43,641 bases of DNA from PVC group bacterium (GCA_945898015.1 CAMDGM010000029.1:1-43641); one strand, 5' to 3'; shown: positions 24,791 through 33,757, numbered from the stretch's first letter. The notes: generated by a model not told the origin, from the letters alone. Made by a program: numbers and translations.

Positions 24791-26014
24791 ATGAAAACCA
24801 TTCGTTTCGGCGTCGTTGGCATCCACGGTTTTTCCCGCAACCACATTCAATCCCTCCAGACCCTCATGGAGCTGAATGAGCCTGCCCGCCTCGTGGCCGC
24901 GGTCGCCCATGCCCGCGATCTGGACGAACCCTTTGCCGCCGGCCTCGAACAATCCGGCGTCAAACTGGTGCCCGACCTGGCCGCCCTGCTGGCCATGACG
25001 TCGGAGCTGGATGTGATCACGCTGCCCGTGGGCATCCACCTGCACGTGCCCATGGCCATGCAGGCGCTGGCGGCCGGCTACCACGTCTACCTGGAAAAGC
25101 CGGTCGTCGGATCGATCCAGGACGGCCTCACCCTGGCAGCCGCCGCGGCCACGGCCAAAGGCCGCCTCTTTATCGGCTATCAGGACATGTACCAGCCGAG
25201 CACCTGCGCCCTCAAGCAGGGCCTCCTGGCCCGGGAGCTGGGCGCCCTGCGAAAAATCGTGGTCATGGCCGCCTGGCCCCGCTATTTCAACTACTACGCC
25301 CGCAACAACTGGGCGGGCAAGCTGGCCATCCACGGCACCTGGGTGCTGGACAGCCCGGTGAACAACGCCTGCGCGCACTACCTCAACCTGGCCCTCTTCT
25401 GGGCCGGCGCCTCGGACTCCGGCTCCGCCCGGCCCGTCTCCGTCATCGCCGAACTGGCCCGGGCCAACCCGATCGACTCCGCAGACACCACCGGCCTGCG
25501 CGTGGTCACGGCAAACGGCGTAGAAGTCGTGTTCGTGGCCTCCCATGCCTGCCGCACGGCCAAGGGGCCCCTGTTCCGCCTCGAATGCGAAAAGGGATTC
25601 ATCACCACACAACGGGGGGATCAGGGACAGTTCACCTGGACCGTGCACCGCCCCGGCCAGCCGGACGAAACACGCGGAAGCGATCTGAAGCCCGTCATCG
25701 CGATCGGCAACGTTGCCCGCGCGCTCAACGGCGAAAGCCGGCCTCTAGGCACGCTCGAGCAGGCCCTGGAACAGACGCGCGCGGTCAACGGCGCGTTCCT
25801 CTCCTCGCCGATCCAAACGATCCCCGAGTCCTTCTGCACCGAAGAACCCATCGAGCCGAATGACCGCCTGCGTTTCGTGCGGGACATGAACGCGATTCTC
25901 GACCTGTGTTTTGACAAGGGGTGCCTGCCCTCCGAAACCGGCCTCGCGCCGTGGTCAAAACCCGGCAAGCCGGTGGCGGTACAGGACCTGCGCGAATTCC
26001 GCCTTGTACCCTGA
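24791..26014 (+). CDS. Gfo/Idh/MocA family oxidoreductase
   Basis: The N-terminal Rossmann fold starts FGVVGIHGFSRNH (nucleotide binding), and YLEKPVVGS is the family's EKP motif, with the Lys that contacts cofactor and substrate. A C-terminal alpha/beta domain follows. The 407 residues are usual for the family. Substrates are normally cyclic sugars or inositols oxidised with NAD(P); HGTWVLDSPVNNACAHYLNL lies where the catalytic His region is expected. The precise substrate cannot be read. The frame is open from 24737, but the start at 24791 fits the Rossmann domain. There is no ribosome-binding site, and the promoter geometry suggests a leaderless mRNA. It converges with gpsA 30 nt downstream. 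Confidence 0.85.
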   Translation: MKTIRFGVVGIHGFSRNHIQSLQTLMELNEPARLVAAVAHARDLDEPFAAGLEQSGVKLVPDLAALLAMTSELDVITLPVGIHLHVPMAMQALAAGYHVYLEKPVVGSIQDGLTLAAAAATAKGRLFIGYQDMYQPSTCALKQGLLARELGALRKIVVMAAWPRYFNYYARNNWAGKLAIHGTWVLDSPVNNACAHYLNLALFWAGASDSGSARPVSVIAELARANPIDSADTTGLRVVTANGVEVVFVASHACRTAKGPLFRLECEKGFITTQRGDQGQFTWTVHRPGQPDETRGSDLKPVIAIGNVARALNGESRPLGTLEQALEQTRAVNGAFLSSPIQTIPESFCTEEPIEPNDRLRFVRDMNAILDLCFDKGCLPSETGLAPWSKPGKPVAVQDLREFRLVP

Positions 26015-26044
26015 CATCCTGAGCCCTCGATGCCCGGATCCGGA

Positions 26045-27037
26045 TCAGGTCCGTTCGGGCTTGGCGCTGCGAGCCATGAAGAGATCGAGCACCTCTTCCG
26101 GTTTACGGCCCTCGTAGAGAATGGCGTGAACCTCGGCAATAATAGGTGCCGGTAACCCTTTCTTCACGGCCAGCTCATGGGCGGTCAAACAATTCGTGAC
26201 GCCTTCGGCCACCTGCTTCATGCTGCCGTTCACCTGGGCCAGGGTTTCGCCCCGCCCGATGCGCTCACCGACATTTCGGTTACGGCTCAGTTTGCTGGTG
26301 CACGTGACGATCAAATCTCCGATTCCGCTAAGCCCTGAAAACGTGACAGGATGCGCGCCGCAGGCCACGCCCAGGCGCGTCATTTCCGCCAGCCCGCGCG
26401 TGATGAGCGCGGCGCGGGAATTATCGCCGAACCCCAGCCCGTCACACATGCCCACGGCGATCGCAATCACATTCTTGAGCGCGCCGCCCAGCTCCACGCC
26501 CACCACATCATCCGACGTATACACCCGGAAGCGGTTGCTCATGAACGCTTCCTGCACGCACACGGCCAAGGCGGGATCGCGGCAGGCGGCCACCACACAC
26601 GTGGGAGCGCGGCGGGCCACTTCTTCCGCGTGACTGGGCCCCGAAAGGGCCACGACCGGCCCGGCGCCCAGCACGTCCTCGGCCACGGCGCTCATGCGTT
26701 CGCCGGTCTTGGGATCCAGCCCCTTGGCCACGCTGACCAGCCGCGCGCCTTTCGGAATCAGGCCTCGAAATTGCATCATGACGGCGCGGAAAAATTTGGT
26801 GGGCACCGCCAGCACAACCAGATCAGCGCCTGCCACCGCCCCGGCCGGGTCGGCGGTGATGGTCAGGTCCGGCGGAAGCGGAACACCCGGCAGATAAAGC
26901 GGATTGGCGCGGGTCGCGCGCATCTGGGCCGCGTATTCCGGGAACGGCCCCCAGAGCGTGACGTCATGCCCGTTGCCGAGCAACACTGTCGCCAGGGCCG
27001 TGCCCCAGCCGCCGTCTCCGACGATCACCGCCTTCAT
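26045..27037 (-). CDS. gpsA: NAD(P)-dependent glycerol-3-phosphate dehydrogenase
   Basis: The nucleotide-binding loop is GDGGWG (7-12). VAKGLD includes Lys105, SGPSHAEEV (132-140) is the GpsA signature and GALKN has the catalytic Lys188; RNRNVG near residue 252 is also conserved. It makes sn-glycerol 3-phosphate from dihydroxyacetone phosphate, the precursor of phospholipids, and so feeds PlsY encoded just upstream. The start ATG overlaps the plsY stop by 4 nt (ATGA, 27034-27037). The length of 330 residues is normal. It is the last gene of the rpmH operon. Confidence 0.95.
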   Translation of the reverse strand: MKAVIVGDGGWGTALATVLLGNGHDVTLWGPFPEYAAQMRATRANPLYLPGVPLPPDLTITADPAGAVAGADLVVLAVPTKFFRAVMMQFRGLIPKGARLVSVAKGLDPKTGERMSAVAEDVLGAGPVVALSGPSHAEEVARRAPTCVVAACRDPALAVCVQEAFMSNRFRVYTSDDVVGVELGGALKNVIAIAVGMCDGLGFGDNSRAALITRGLAEMTRLGVACGAHPVTFSGLSGIGDLIVTCTSKLSRNRNVGERIGRGETLAQVNGSMKQVAEGVTNCLTAHELAVKKGLPAPIIAEVHAILYEGRKPEEVLDLFMARSAKPERT

Positions 27038-27687
27038 GAAGACGCCCTCGTGTTACGGCCCAATGTAATCCGGTTTTCGGTGCCCGCCCGCAACCGCGCG
27101 ATGTTGCCCTTGTGCCGCCACACCGCCAGCAGGCCAAGCGCGGTCAGCACCGCCGGCAGAAGCCAGCCCGAGTCCCGATAAAGCCACCAGCCGGAAGCGG
27201 CCACGGCCAGCGCCGCGCCGATGGAGGCCACGGACACATAGCGCACGACCACGAACAGGAGAATCCAGACCGCCACACCCACGCCGACCGCGGCCGGCGC
27301 CACCCCGAGCAATCCACCCGCGCTCGTGGCCACGCCCTTGCCCCCTTTGAAGCCCAGGTAAACCGGCCAGTTATGCCCCAGAATGGCCAGAATCATGTAC
27401 GCCAGGGCTGGCAGGGCCGCCCACGCACCCTCCGGAGCGGCGCCCACGGCCACCAGGATCTTGGGGAAAAAGAAGGCCGGCGCAAAGCCCTTTGTCACAT
27501 CGAGGAGGAAGGTGAAAATGCCCCACCCCTTGCCCACGCACCGGAACACATTGGTGGCCCCGATGTTGCGGCTGCCCACGGTGCGGATATCCACGCCCCG
27601 GGCACGGCCCACCCAATAGCCACTGGGCACGGCGCCCAGCAGATACGCCGCCAGGCCAAGCCCGCCACTCCACATCCCGGTCATCAT
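27034..27687 (-). CDS. plsY: glycerol-3-phosphate acyltransferase PlsY
   Basis: This polytopic inner-membrane protein transfers an acyl group from acyl-phosphate to glycerol 3-phosphate. The three PlsY motifs are visible: GAVPSGYWVGRARGVDIRTV with GSRNIGATNVFR, then GHNWPVYLGFKGGKGVATSAG, and the final VWRHKGNIARLRAGTENRI. The length is standard. GGGGGAGG lies 5 nt before the ATG at 27687. Its 15-nt distance from yidC and 4-nt overlap with gpsA place both steps of phosphatidate precursor synthesis in one operon with the membrane insertase. Confidence 0.95.
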   Translation of the reverse strand: MMTGMWSGGLGLAAYLLGAVPSGYWVGRARGVDIRTVGSRNIGATNVFRCVGKGWGIFTFLLDVTKGFAPAFFFPKILVAVGAAPEGAWAALPALAYMILAILGHNWPVYLGFKGGKGVATSAGGLLGVAPAAVGVGVAVWILLFVVVRYVSVASIGAALAVAASGWWLYRDSGWLLPAVLTALGLLAVWRHKGNIARLRAGTENRITLGRNTRASS

Positions 27688-27702
27688 CGAGGCCTCCCCC
27701 GC

Positions 27703-29622
27703 TTATCGACGTTCGTCGGCCAGCTTCTTCGTCCGCTTTTGCCAGAGTAGCTGCACAATCATCAGCACCGTGTTCGCCGTCCAGTAAAGGACCAGGGCGG
27801 CGGGCATGGTATAAAAGATGAAGAGCATCATGATGGGCATGAGCAACATCATTTTCTGCTGGGCCGGATCGCCGCCGCTCGGGGTCAGGTACGTCTGCCA
27901 GACCGACGTGGCGGTCATGATGATGGGCAGGATATTCAACGCAATGGGCAGCACGTCGGCAAAGAGCCCCTCCGGCTCGCTTAAATCGGGAATCCACAGG
28001 AACCCCGCATACCGCAGCTCCACCGCGCTGCGCAACACATTAAACAGCGCGATAAAGACCGGAATCTGGATCAGCATCGGGAGGCAGCCGCCAATGGGGT
28101 TGACTTTGTGCTCCTTGTAGAGCTTCATCGTCTCTTCCTGGATTTTCTGGGGCTTGTCCTTGTATTTCTCGCGCAGGATCGCGATCTTCGGCTGAATCTC
28201 CTGCATCTTGCGCATGCTCTCGGTGCTCTTGTGCGTGACCGGCCAGAAGATCAGGCGGATCAGCACCGTCAGCAGGATGATCGCCAGCCCATAGTTGGGC
28301 AGCACCCAGTAGATGCCCTTGAGACAGACGAGCAGGAGCCAGCAGATCGACCGCAACTGCCCGAACTCCATGATCTCCACAATCCGGTTTCCCAGGGGCT
28401 CGATGCGGGAATACTCCTTGGGCCCCACATAATAGGACAGCTTCCGGGATACCACCTCCCCGGGATCCACCGACACGGGATCCAGCGTCATCACCGCCGA
28501 AACGCCCGTGAGAACGGGGGTCGTCATCCAGGAACTGGGCAATCCGGGCTTCTCCTGGGGCGGAACCAGCCGCATGGCGCTCAACGTAAACCCGGCGGAC
28601 CCGCCCTCCGGCAGCAGAATCTGGGTGAAAAACTTGTTTTTCACCGCCATCCAGTCGGTGCGGTCCTGAACCGGATGCCGGATCGAGGCGGGCAACGGCT
28701 GGGCAAGCGCGGGCTTGGACATAGAACAGCCGCCGCCACGATGGTCAAGCGGCAGGAAGAAATCGGGCAAGGTCTCTTGACGGCTGAAAAAGCTTCCGCT
28801 TCCCCACAACCGCACATCCTCGCCGCCGGCTGTGGAAAGCGTATCGATGCCCAGCAAGGACGCCCCCTGGGACGAACTGCCTTTGGGAGGCGGCGGATAA
28901 AACATGGCGCCCGCCTGCACGCCATATTCGGGAAGCGTCCGGATCGCCGTGCCGTCATTGATAAACCGGTCCTCCACCGCCACCTGGTACCCGTCCCCCA
29001 GCGTGAGCGTGCGCTCCAGGCGAAGCCCGCCCGGCGCCACGGCCCGAATCGTGGCCGAACGGCCGTCCGCCGACGCCTGGACTTCAAACGACTTGTCTGC
29101 CGTGAAGGCATCCAGCTCCGCCGCGCCCGGGGCAAGCGGGTTGGGCTTGACCAGCGAAAGCGCCGGCTCGGCGGCAAAATCCAAAATCAGCGTGCGCGGA
29201 TTTTTGGGCGACTCCACGTACGCCAGCAGCTCGGCAAAGGCAAGCCCGCCCCCCAGGCGGCTGACCCCCAGCCGGATCAGGCTGTTGGAGATGACCACCA
29301 GGTTGGCCGGGTCCACCCGCGCGCCAGCCAGAACCGGATCCGCTTTCACCGGGTCCAGCGTGACCGCCAAAGGCTCTTCCGACACGGCCACGCCGGGCGG
29401 AATCGGGCGAATTTCGGCCGGCGCCCCCGAAAGCGTGACGACGGCATTGGTGGCCGGTTCAACCGGAACGGAAGCCGTCACCGGCGCCTTCACGGGCGGC
29501 GGCTGGGGCATGCGGGGCGCGATCACCATCGAATACAAGGGGCCCCAGCCCACGAGCAACGCGAACAGGATGCCGATAATGAAAAAGTCTGTCTTGGTCC
29601 ACTTCTTGTCGTTTCTACTCAC
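27703..29622 (-). CDS. yidC: membrane protein insertase YidC
   Basis: After the first membrane helix (FFIIGILFALLVGWGPLYSM) comes a large periplasmic P1 domain of about 370 residues with a Pro/Val-rich start. The conserved insertase core follows: YGLAIILLTVLIRLIFWPVT with the groove Arg, the cytoplasmic hairpin STESMRKMQEIQPKIAILRE, NPIGGCLPMLIQIPVFIALF and the last helices ending in LYWTANTVLMIVQ. It inserts inner-membrane proteins with or without SecYEG. The start is GTG at 29622, with GGAG 6 nt upstream, overlapping the yidD stop as GTGA; an open frame to 29652 is not used. The size is typical of diderm YidC. Confidence 0.95.
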   Translation of the reverse strand: MSRNDKKWTKTDFFIIGILFALLVGWGPLYSMVIAPRMPQPPPVKAPVTASVPVEPATNAVVTLSGAPAEIRPIPPGVAVSEEPLAVTLDPVKADPVLAGARVDPANLVVISNSLIRLGVSRLGGGLAFAELLAYVESPKNPRTLILDFAAEPALSLVKPNPLAPGAAELDAFTADKSFEVQASADGRSATIRAVAPGGLRLERTLTLGDGYQVAVEDRFINDGTAIRTLPEYGVQAGAMFYPPPPKGSSSQGASLLGIDTLSTAGGEDVRLWGSGSFFSRQETLPDFFLPLDHRGGGCSMSKPALAQPLPASIRHPVQDRTDWMAVKNKFFTQILLPEGGSAGFTLSAMRLVPPQEKPGLPSSWMTTPVLTGVSAVMTLDPVSVDPGEVVSRKLSYYVGPKEYSRIEPLGNRIVEIMEFGQLRSICWLLLVCLKGIYWVLPNYGLAIILLTVLIRLIFWPVTHKSTESMRKMQEIQPKIAILREKYKDKPQKIQEETMKLYKEHKVNPIGGCLPMLIQIPVFIALFNVLRSAVELRYAGFLWIPDLSEPEGLFADVLPIALNILPIIMTATSVWQTYLTPSGGDPAQQKMMLLMPIMMLFIFYTMPAALVLYWTANTVLMIVQLLWQKRTKKLADERR

Positions 29623-29864
29623 GTCACACTCCGGTGTTTGGTCTTGAGGCATTCGGGCACCGGATCATACCCGCCGGCATGAAACGGATGGCATCGGAGC
29701 AGGCGGCGCAGGCCCAGCCTACTGCCCGTCCACGCCCCATGGTGCTGGACGGCTTCAATGAAATAGGCGGAACAGGACGGCTCGAACCGGCAACTGCTCC
29801 CCAGAAGCGGGGAATACGACGCCTGATAGAGACGAACCAGCGCAATTATCAGGCGGCTCATCAT
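29619..29864 (-). CDS. yidD: membrane protein insertion efficiency factor YidD
   Basis: The 81-residue protein has the full YidD pattern: YQASYSPLLGSSCRFEPSCS, YFIEAVQHHGAWTG, RLLRCHPFHAGGYDPVP. It is a small peripheral inner-membrane protein that aids YidC-dependent insertion. Paired ATGs at 29864/29861 overlap the rnpA stop (ATGATGA), with GGAGG upstream, and its own stop overlaps the yidC GTG. The frame stays open to 30149 through rnpA, but the extension is a shadow. Confidence 0.93.
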   Translation of the reverse strand: MMSRLIIALVRLYQASYSPLLGSSCRFEPSCSAYFIEAVQHHGAWTGSRLGLRRLLRCHPFHAGGYDPVPECLKTKHRSVT

Positions 29865-30259
29865 GGTGTCTCCCTCCGTTCCAGGATGCCAGCCTTGGCG
29901 CCCAGGTACAGGAGTTCCTTCACTACATCCGCATACAACGCACGCAAAATGTCGGAACGGGCAGAAAGAATCACATCCCACTGACCGGAAAACCGGCCCC
30001 GATTCAGGCGCCAGGCCTCCCGAAGCAACCGCTTGGCCCGGTTGCGCTGCACGGCCCCGCCCACTTTCCGGCTGGCCACCACGCCCAGTCGGCGGGTACC
30101 GTCGGGCTGCCTCCGGAGCCAGAGTGTCATCAATCGGCCCCGGCAGCAAAGGCCCGCCTCATACGTTTCAAAAAAAAGAACAGATCTCGTCAACCGTTGA
30201 GCTCGGGAAAGCCCCCGATCGGGAGCCTTTCCGGGTCCGGTCGGAGTGCCGGACGGCAT
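29861..30259 (-). CDS. rnpA: ribonuclease P protein component
   Basis: The RnpA signature RNRAKRLLREAWR is present after GVVASRKVGGAVQ; the protein is small and basic and ends in a helix with KELLYLGAKAGIL. It assists the RNase P RNA in maturing tRNA 5' ends. The frame is open to 30460, but that would run through rpmH; the ATG at 30259, 5 nt after the rpmH stop, gives a usual length of 132 residues. The first 25 residues are less conserved. Its stop overlaps yidD. Confidence 0.93.
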   Translation of the reverse strand: MPSGTPTGPGKAPDRGLSRAQRLTRSVLFFETYEAGLCCRGRLMTLWLRRQPDGTRRLGVVASRKVGGAVQRNRAKRLLREAWRLNRGRFSGQWDVILSARSDILRALYADVVKELLYLGAKAGILERRETP

Positions 30260-30264
30260 CAACG

Positions 30265-30399
30265 CTAAACCGTCAGCTTGACGCGGCCCTTCTGGCGACG
30301 ACGTGCCAGAACCTTCCGGCCATTGGCCGTTTTCATGCGGGCGCGAAAACCGAGTTTCCGCTGCCGTTTTTTCTTGTGCGGTTGAAAAAGCTGCTTCAT
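30265..30399 (-). CDS. rpmH: large ribosomal subunit protein bL34
   Basis: The 44-residue product starts [19 protein letters not shown] and contains [19 protein letters not shown], the canonical bL34 sequence. It is basic and rich in Arg and Lys. GAGG stands about 9 nt before the ATG. It heads the rpmH-rnpA-yidD-yidC-plsY-gpsA operon. No dnaA gene lies upstream; a methyltransferase on the same strand takes that place. Confidence 0.97.
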   Translation of the reverse strand: MKQLFQPHKKKRQRKLGFRARMKTANGRKVLARRRQKGRVKLTV

Positions 30400-30432
30400 G
30401 GCGTATTTCCTCTTCTAGATATAAGGGGTCAT

Positions 30433-30460
30433 AAAGTATCACGAATGCGAAAAGAGTCAA
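30433..30460 (-). promoter_or_regulatory. promoter candidate for the rpmH operon
   Basis: On the minus strand TTGACT (30455-30460, five of six) and TACTTT (30433-30438, weak) are 16 bp apart, in the short AT-rich gap between the upstream methyltransferase and rpmH. Confidence 0.4.
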
Positions 30461-30475
30461 TCAGAATGTCTTCTA

Positions 30476-31348
30476 TTACCGCCGAACCGTGGACAAGACG
30501 GCCTTGGAGACCGGTCGGTTTTTCTTGATCACCGGGGTGTTGCGAGGCCGCCAGATGTGCCGTTTGGCCAGAGCCGCCAGCCGATAACCCCGGGTCCAGA
30601 ACAGCAGATTATCCAGTTTCGCGGCAACCAGGAAAAACGGGTAGGCCAGCACATAAATCCGCTGAATCCGGCTGGCGCTGTCAGACCGGATCCGGGCGCC
30701 ATTGATTGCCCGCTGCACCAGAAGATCCGTCAGCGTCAGGAAAAAACGAGAATAGGAACGGACCTGCTGCACATCAAAACCGTCTTTCAAGAGCATAAAT
30801 AGCTCCCGTTCCGAATACCCGGGTCGAAACACCTGCCCGGAATAATAGGCCGGCATGCCCCGCTGAAGCGGACGCAGCCAGGAAAGGGGCCGGACATGGG
30901 CCACGTCGAGCACCAGACGACCGGACGGTTTAAGCACACGATGCAGTTCCGTCACGAAAAAATCCAAATCGACTATACGGGTCAACAGATCCCCCACCAC
31001 CACCACGTCGAAGGATTTGTCGGGAAAGGCCAGCGGAAGGCCATTAAAAACGCTCACCTTGTCCCCTAAAAACCGACGACGCGCTTCAGCCGCCGGATCA
31101 GACTGGGCCAAACTGACCCACGTTCCACCGCTATGAGTAAGCCAGTAGGTGGTGGAGGCATCCGCCCCGCTGAGGTCGAGGCAATGATTATTCCGGGTGG
31201 GCCCCAGAAGCCGCAACATTTCGCGGGTCCGGATCTGCCCGGGCACCGCCTTACGGAAGACGTTCAGCGAATAATCGGTTTCATCCGGGCTCAAGCTGAA
31301 ATTGAGCGATTCCGCCGCCTCCCGATTTTGGATGGGCTCCTGTTCCAT
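30476..31348 (-). CDS. SAM-dependent methyltransferase, class I-like
   Basis: CLDLSGADAST is a degenerate motif I lacking the usual GxGxG. LPLAFPDKSFDVVVVGDLL and LHRVLKPSGRLVLDVAHV are typical of Methyltransf_11-type SAM enzymes. The C-terminal 90 residues include a hydrophobic stretch (IYVLAYPFFLVAAKLDNLLF) that could lie against the membrane, and a basic tail. Such proteins often act on lipids or quinone and glycan intermediates; the substrate is unknown. It is 64 nt downstream of the deacetylase gene on the same strand and 76 nt before rpmH. Confidence 0.68.
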   Translation of the reverse strand: MEQEPIQNREAAESLNFSLSPDETDYSLNVFRKAVPGQIRTREMLRLLGPTRNNHCLDLSGADASTTYWLTHSGGTWVSLAQSDPAAEARRRFLGDKVSVFNGLPLAFPDKSFDVVVVGDLLTRIVDLDFFVTELHRVLKPSGRLVLDVAHVRPLSWLRPLQRGMPAYYSGQVFRPGYSERELFMLLKDGFDVQQVRSYSRFFLTLTDLLVQRAINGARIRSDSASRIQRIYVLAYPFFLVAAKLDNLLFWTRGYRLAALAKRHIWRPRNTPVIKKNRPVSKAVLSTVRR

Positions 31349-31412
31349 GGGGGATATCCTACCACATCACCCCTCAATGCCAATTTCTTTAATCTCGCCT
31401 AAACACGCCCTC

Positions 31413-32225
31413 TTACAGGGCCGCCGTTTTCCCCGCCGGGACCCGGACGGTCGCGCCGTCCACCACAATCCACACATCAAGGGCCGAGGGGTTCACCACC
31501 GCCTGGCCGTCCGCGCCAAAACGCAGGCTTTGCGTGGCCGCCATATAATCCCGAACCATGCCGTTGGTGGCCGCCCAGAGTTTCTCGCCCCCGCGTTCGC
31601 GCAAGGTCCGGCAAATCCCCTCAATCGACTCCCAGCCGCCTTCCCGGTCAAACTCGTAACTGTGCCCCCAGATATAAAAGAGGCGGGCGCTGGTGTCCCA
31701 GCCCCGGACCGTGAAAAAATTCTCCATCAGGGCGGGCGTGACCGCCCGATCGTGGCAGGTTGGATGCCAGGCCAACCAGTCGGCGGGCTTGCAGGCAAAC
31801 CCATTCGTCGCCACCGTCGTCCGGGCATACCGGATGCCGCACGCCTGGAGCCCCTGGATGACCTCGGCATTCCAATCGCCAAAGGGATACGCCAGGCCGT
31901 CCACCACACCGCCGGTCAACGATTCCAGGCGCTTGCGGTCCTCCATCACCTCGACCACCAGGCGCTCGCGCGGAATGCGGGAAGGAAACGGGTGCGTCAG
32001 AAAATGCGCGGCCACCTCGTGGCCGGTGTAAAGCGACTTGACCTCCGCCTCGGTCACCACACCCTCTTTCCCAATCCGGCTGCCGTTCAGGTTGAACGTG
32101 CCTTTCAAGCCGGAGCGGTTGAATATCTCCACCAGCCGCCGGTCATGATCCCGGCCATCGTCATAACTAAACGTCACGGCAAACGGCCGGCCCTCTGGCC
32201 AAAGCGGCATGGATATTGATTTCAT
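31413..32225 (-). CDS. polysaccharide deacetylase (NodB/CE4 homology) family protein
   Basis: FSYDDG (19-24) is the Asp-Asp metal and base motif, HFLTHP provides the two metal-binding His (74 and 78), and GLAYPFGDWN is the third motif. It would remove N- or O-acetyl groups from a glycan in a zinc-dependent way. There is no signal peptide, so a cytoplasmic role on an oligosaccharide or a non-classical substrate is likely. The second Met (codon 6) could also be the start. The last 40 residues form a small beta-rich appendage (VDGATVRVPAG). Confidence 0.78.
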   Translation of the reverse strand: MKSISMPLWPEGRPFAVTFSYDDGRDHDRRLVEIFNRSGLKGTFNLNGSRIGKEGVVTEAEVKSLYTGHEVAAHFLTHPFPSRIPRERLVVEVMEDRKRLESLTGGVVDGLAYPFGDWNAEVIQGLQACGIRYARTTVATNGFACKPADWLAWHPTCHDRAVTPALMENFFTVRGWDTSARLFYIWGHSYEFDREGGWESIEGICRTLRERGGEKLWAATNGMVRDYMAATQSLRFGADGQAVVNPSALDVWIVVDGATVRVPAGKTAAL

Positions 32226-32319
32226 TTTGTCCTTCCTGATGTGTTGCCCGGCAGTCTGCCGGATTTACTCCGCCGTTTCGACTCTTTTTTCCAGCTTCAC
32301 GCCAGGATCGCTTCCGGGA

Positions 32320-32348
32320 TTGCTTCCCCCGCCGCCGCCCGCTATGCT
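32320..32348 (+). promoter_or_regulatory. promoter candidate for the UDP-sugar pyrophosphorylase operon
   Basis: TTGCTT (32320-32325) and TATGCT (32343-32348) are separated by 17 bp, 32 nt upstream of the ATG. Each element is only a partial match. Confidence 0.3.
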
Positions 32349-32380
32349 AGGCGGACCGATTTTGAAAGGACAATCCCGCC

Positions 32381-33757
32381 ATGACCTATTCTGAAGCCGG
32401 CGCCTTGCTTGCCCGCCACGGCCAGGAGCACGTGCTCGCCTCGTGGGACACCCTCACACGCGATGCCCAGGCGGCCCTGCTGAAGCAGATTGACTCGCTC
32501 GATTTCACCACGCTCGCCGCCATGAAGGCGATCCTCGCCCAGCCGCCCGCCGCCCCAAGCGATCCGGAACCGGGCGCCGCCCTCTCACCCGCCCCCGCCG
32601 AACGCCGCGCGGCCGCCGAACACGGCGCCGCCGCCCTTCGCCAAGGCAAGGTCGGCGTCATCCTCGTGGCCGGCGGCCAGGGCACCCGCCTGGGTTTCGA
32701 CGGGCCCAAGGGCACCTACGCCATCGGCCCGCTTTCCCGCGCCTCGCTGTTTGAAATCCACGCCCGTAAAATCGCCGCCCTGGAACGCCGCTTCGGCGCC
32801 GATGTCCCCTTCTACATCATGACCAGCGAGATCAACGACGCCGCCACTCGCGCCTTTTTCCACGATCACGGAAACTTCGGGCTGTCCGCAGCCCGCGTGA
32901 AATTCTTCATCCAGGGCATGCTTCCGGCCCTCTTCCCTGACGGCCGGCTCGTGATGGAAACCGCCGGCCGCCTGTTCATGGGCCCGGATGGACACGGCGG
33001 CATCCTGCAGGCGCTCCAGCGCACCGGTATGCTTCAGGATATGCGGCAGCGCGGCCTCGACACGCTCTTCTATTTCCAGGTGGACAACCCCCTTGTCGAA
33101 ATCGCCGACCCCGCCTTTCTCGGTCTCCACCGGGACCGGCAGGCCCAGTTTTCCCTGAAAGTCTGCGCCAAGCGTGATCCCGCCGAAGGCCTGGGCGTCA
33201 TCGCCCGGCGCGGAACCTCGGGTCTGGCCATCGTGGAATACACGGAGCTGACCCCGGAGCAAAAAGCGGCCCGCACCCCCGGAGGCGACCTCCAATTCAA
33301 ATTTGGCAGCGTGGCCATCCACATCTTTTCACTCGACTTCCTGACCGCCACCGCCAAAGCCGGACTCCCCCTCCACACGGCTCACAAAAAGGTGCCCTGT
33401 TTCGACGGCGGCCGGATAATCGCCCCCGATAAACCCAACGTCTTCAAATTCGAAAAGTTCATCTTTGACGCCCTTCCCCTCGCCGAGCGGGCCCTGGCTC
33501 TGGAGTTCGACCGGGCCGAGGAATTTTCTCCCGTCAAAAACGCGACCGGCTCCGATTCGCCTGACACCACCCGACGGGACATATCCCGGAAATTCGCCCG
33601 CTGGCTCGACGCCGGCGGGATCCGCGTGCCGCGGAACGAGGCCGGGGATCCGGCCTTTTTCATCGAAATCGACCCCCGCTACGCCTCCTGCCCCGAGGAC
33701 CTGAAACGACGGCTTCCGAAAGGATTCGCGGTCACCGGCGACACCTGGCTGCGATAG
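32381..33757 (+). CDS. UDPGP-family UTP--sugar-1-phosphate uridylyltransferase
   Basis: VAGGQGTRLG (96-105) with Lys110 (GPKGTY) is the nucleotidyltransferase motif of the UDPGP family. GLGVIARRG, VEYTELTPEQ and LQFKFGSVAIHIFS match the eukaryote-like UDP-N-acetylglucosamine pyrophosphorylase group rather than the bacterial GalU or GlmU types. It makes UDP-GlcNAc, UDP-GalNAc or UDP-glucose from UTP and the sugar 1-phosphate. The length of 458 residues fits. AAGGA lies 10 nt before the ATG. It is the first gene of a three-gene plus-strand operon. Confidence 0.85.
   Translation: MTYSEAGALLARHGQEHVLASWDTLTRDAQAALLKQIDSLDFTTLAAMKAILAQPPAAPSDPEPGAALSPAPAERRAAAEHGAAALRQGKVGVILVAGGQGTRLGFDGPKGTYAIGPLSRASLFEIHARKIAALERRFGADVPFYIMTSEINDAATRAFFHDHGNFGLSAARVKFFIQGMLPALFPDGRLVMETAGRLFMGPDGHGGILQALQRTGMLQDMRQRGLDTLFYFQVDNPLVEIADPAFLGLHRDRQAQFSLKVCAKRDPAEGLGVIARRGTSGLAIVEYTELTPEQKAARTPGGDLQFKFGSVAIHIFSLDFLTATAKAGLPLHTAHKKVPCFDGGRIIAPDKPNVFKFEKFIFDALPLAERALALEFDRAEEFSPVKNATGSDSPDTTRRDISRKFARWLDAGGIRVPRNEAGDPAFFIEIDPRYASCPEDLKRRLPKGFAVTGDTWLR

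Noticed and set aside
30259..30460. Long N-terminal extension of RnpA through rpmH
   Set aside because: The extension is antiframe to bL34, which is unmistakable at 30265-30399; the ATG at 30259 gives the normal RnpA length.
30400..30475. Replication origin next to rpmH
   Set aside because: No dnaA gene and no DnaA-box cluster are visible in the short gap; the neighbouring genes are not those of an origin region.
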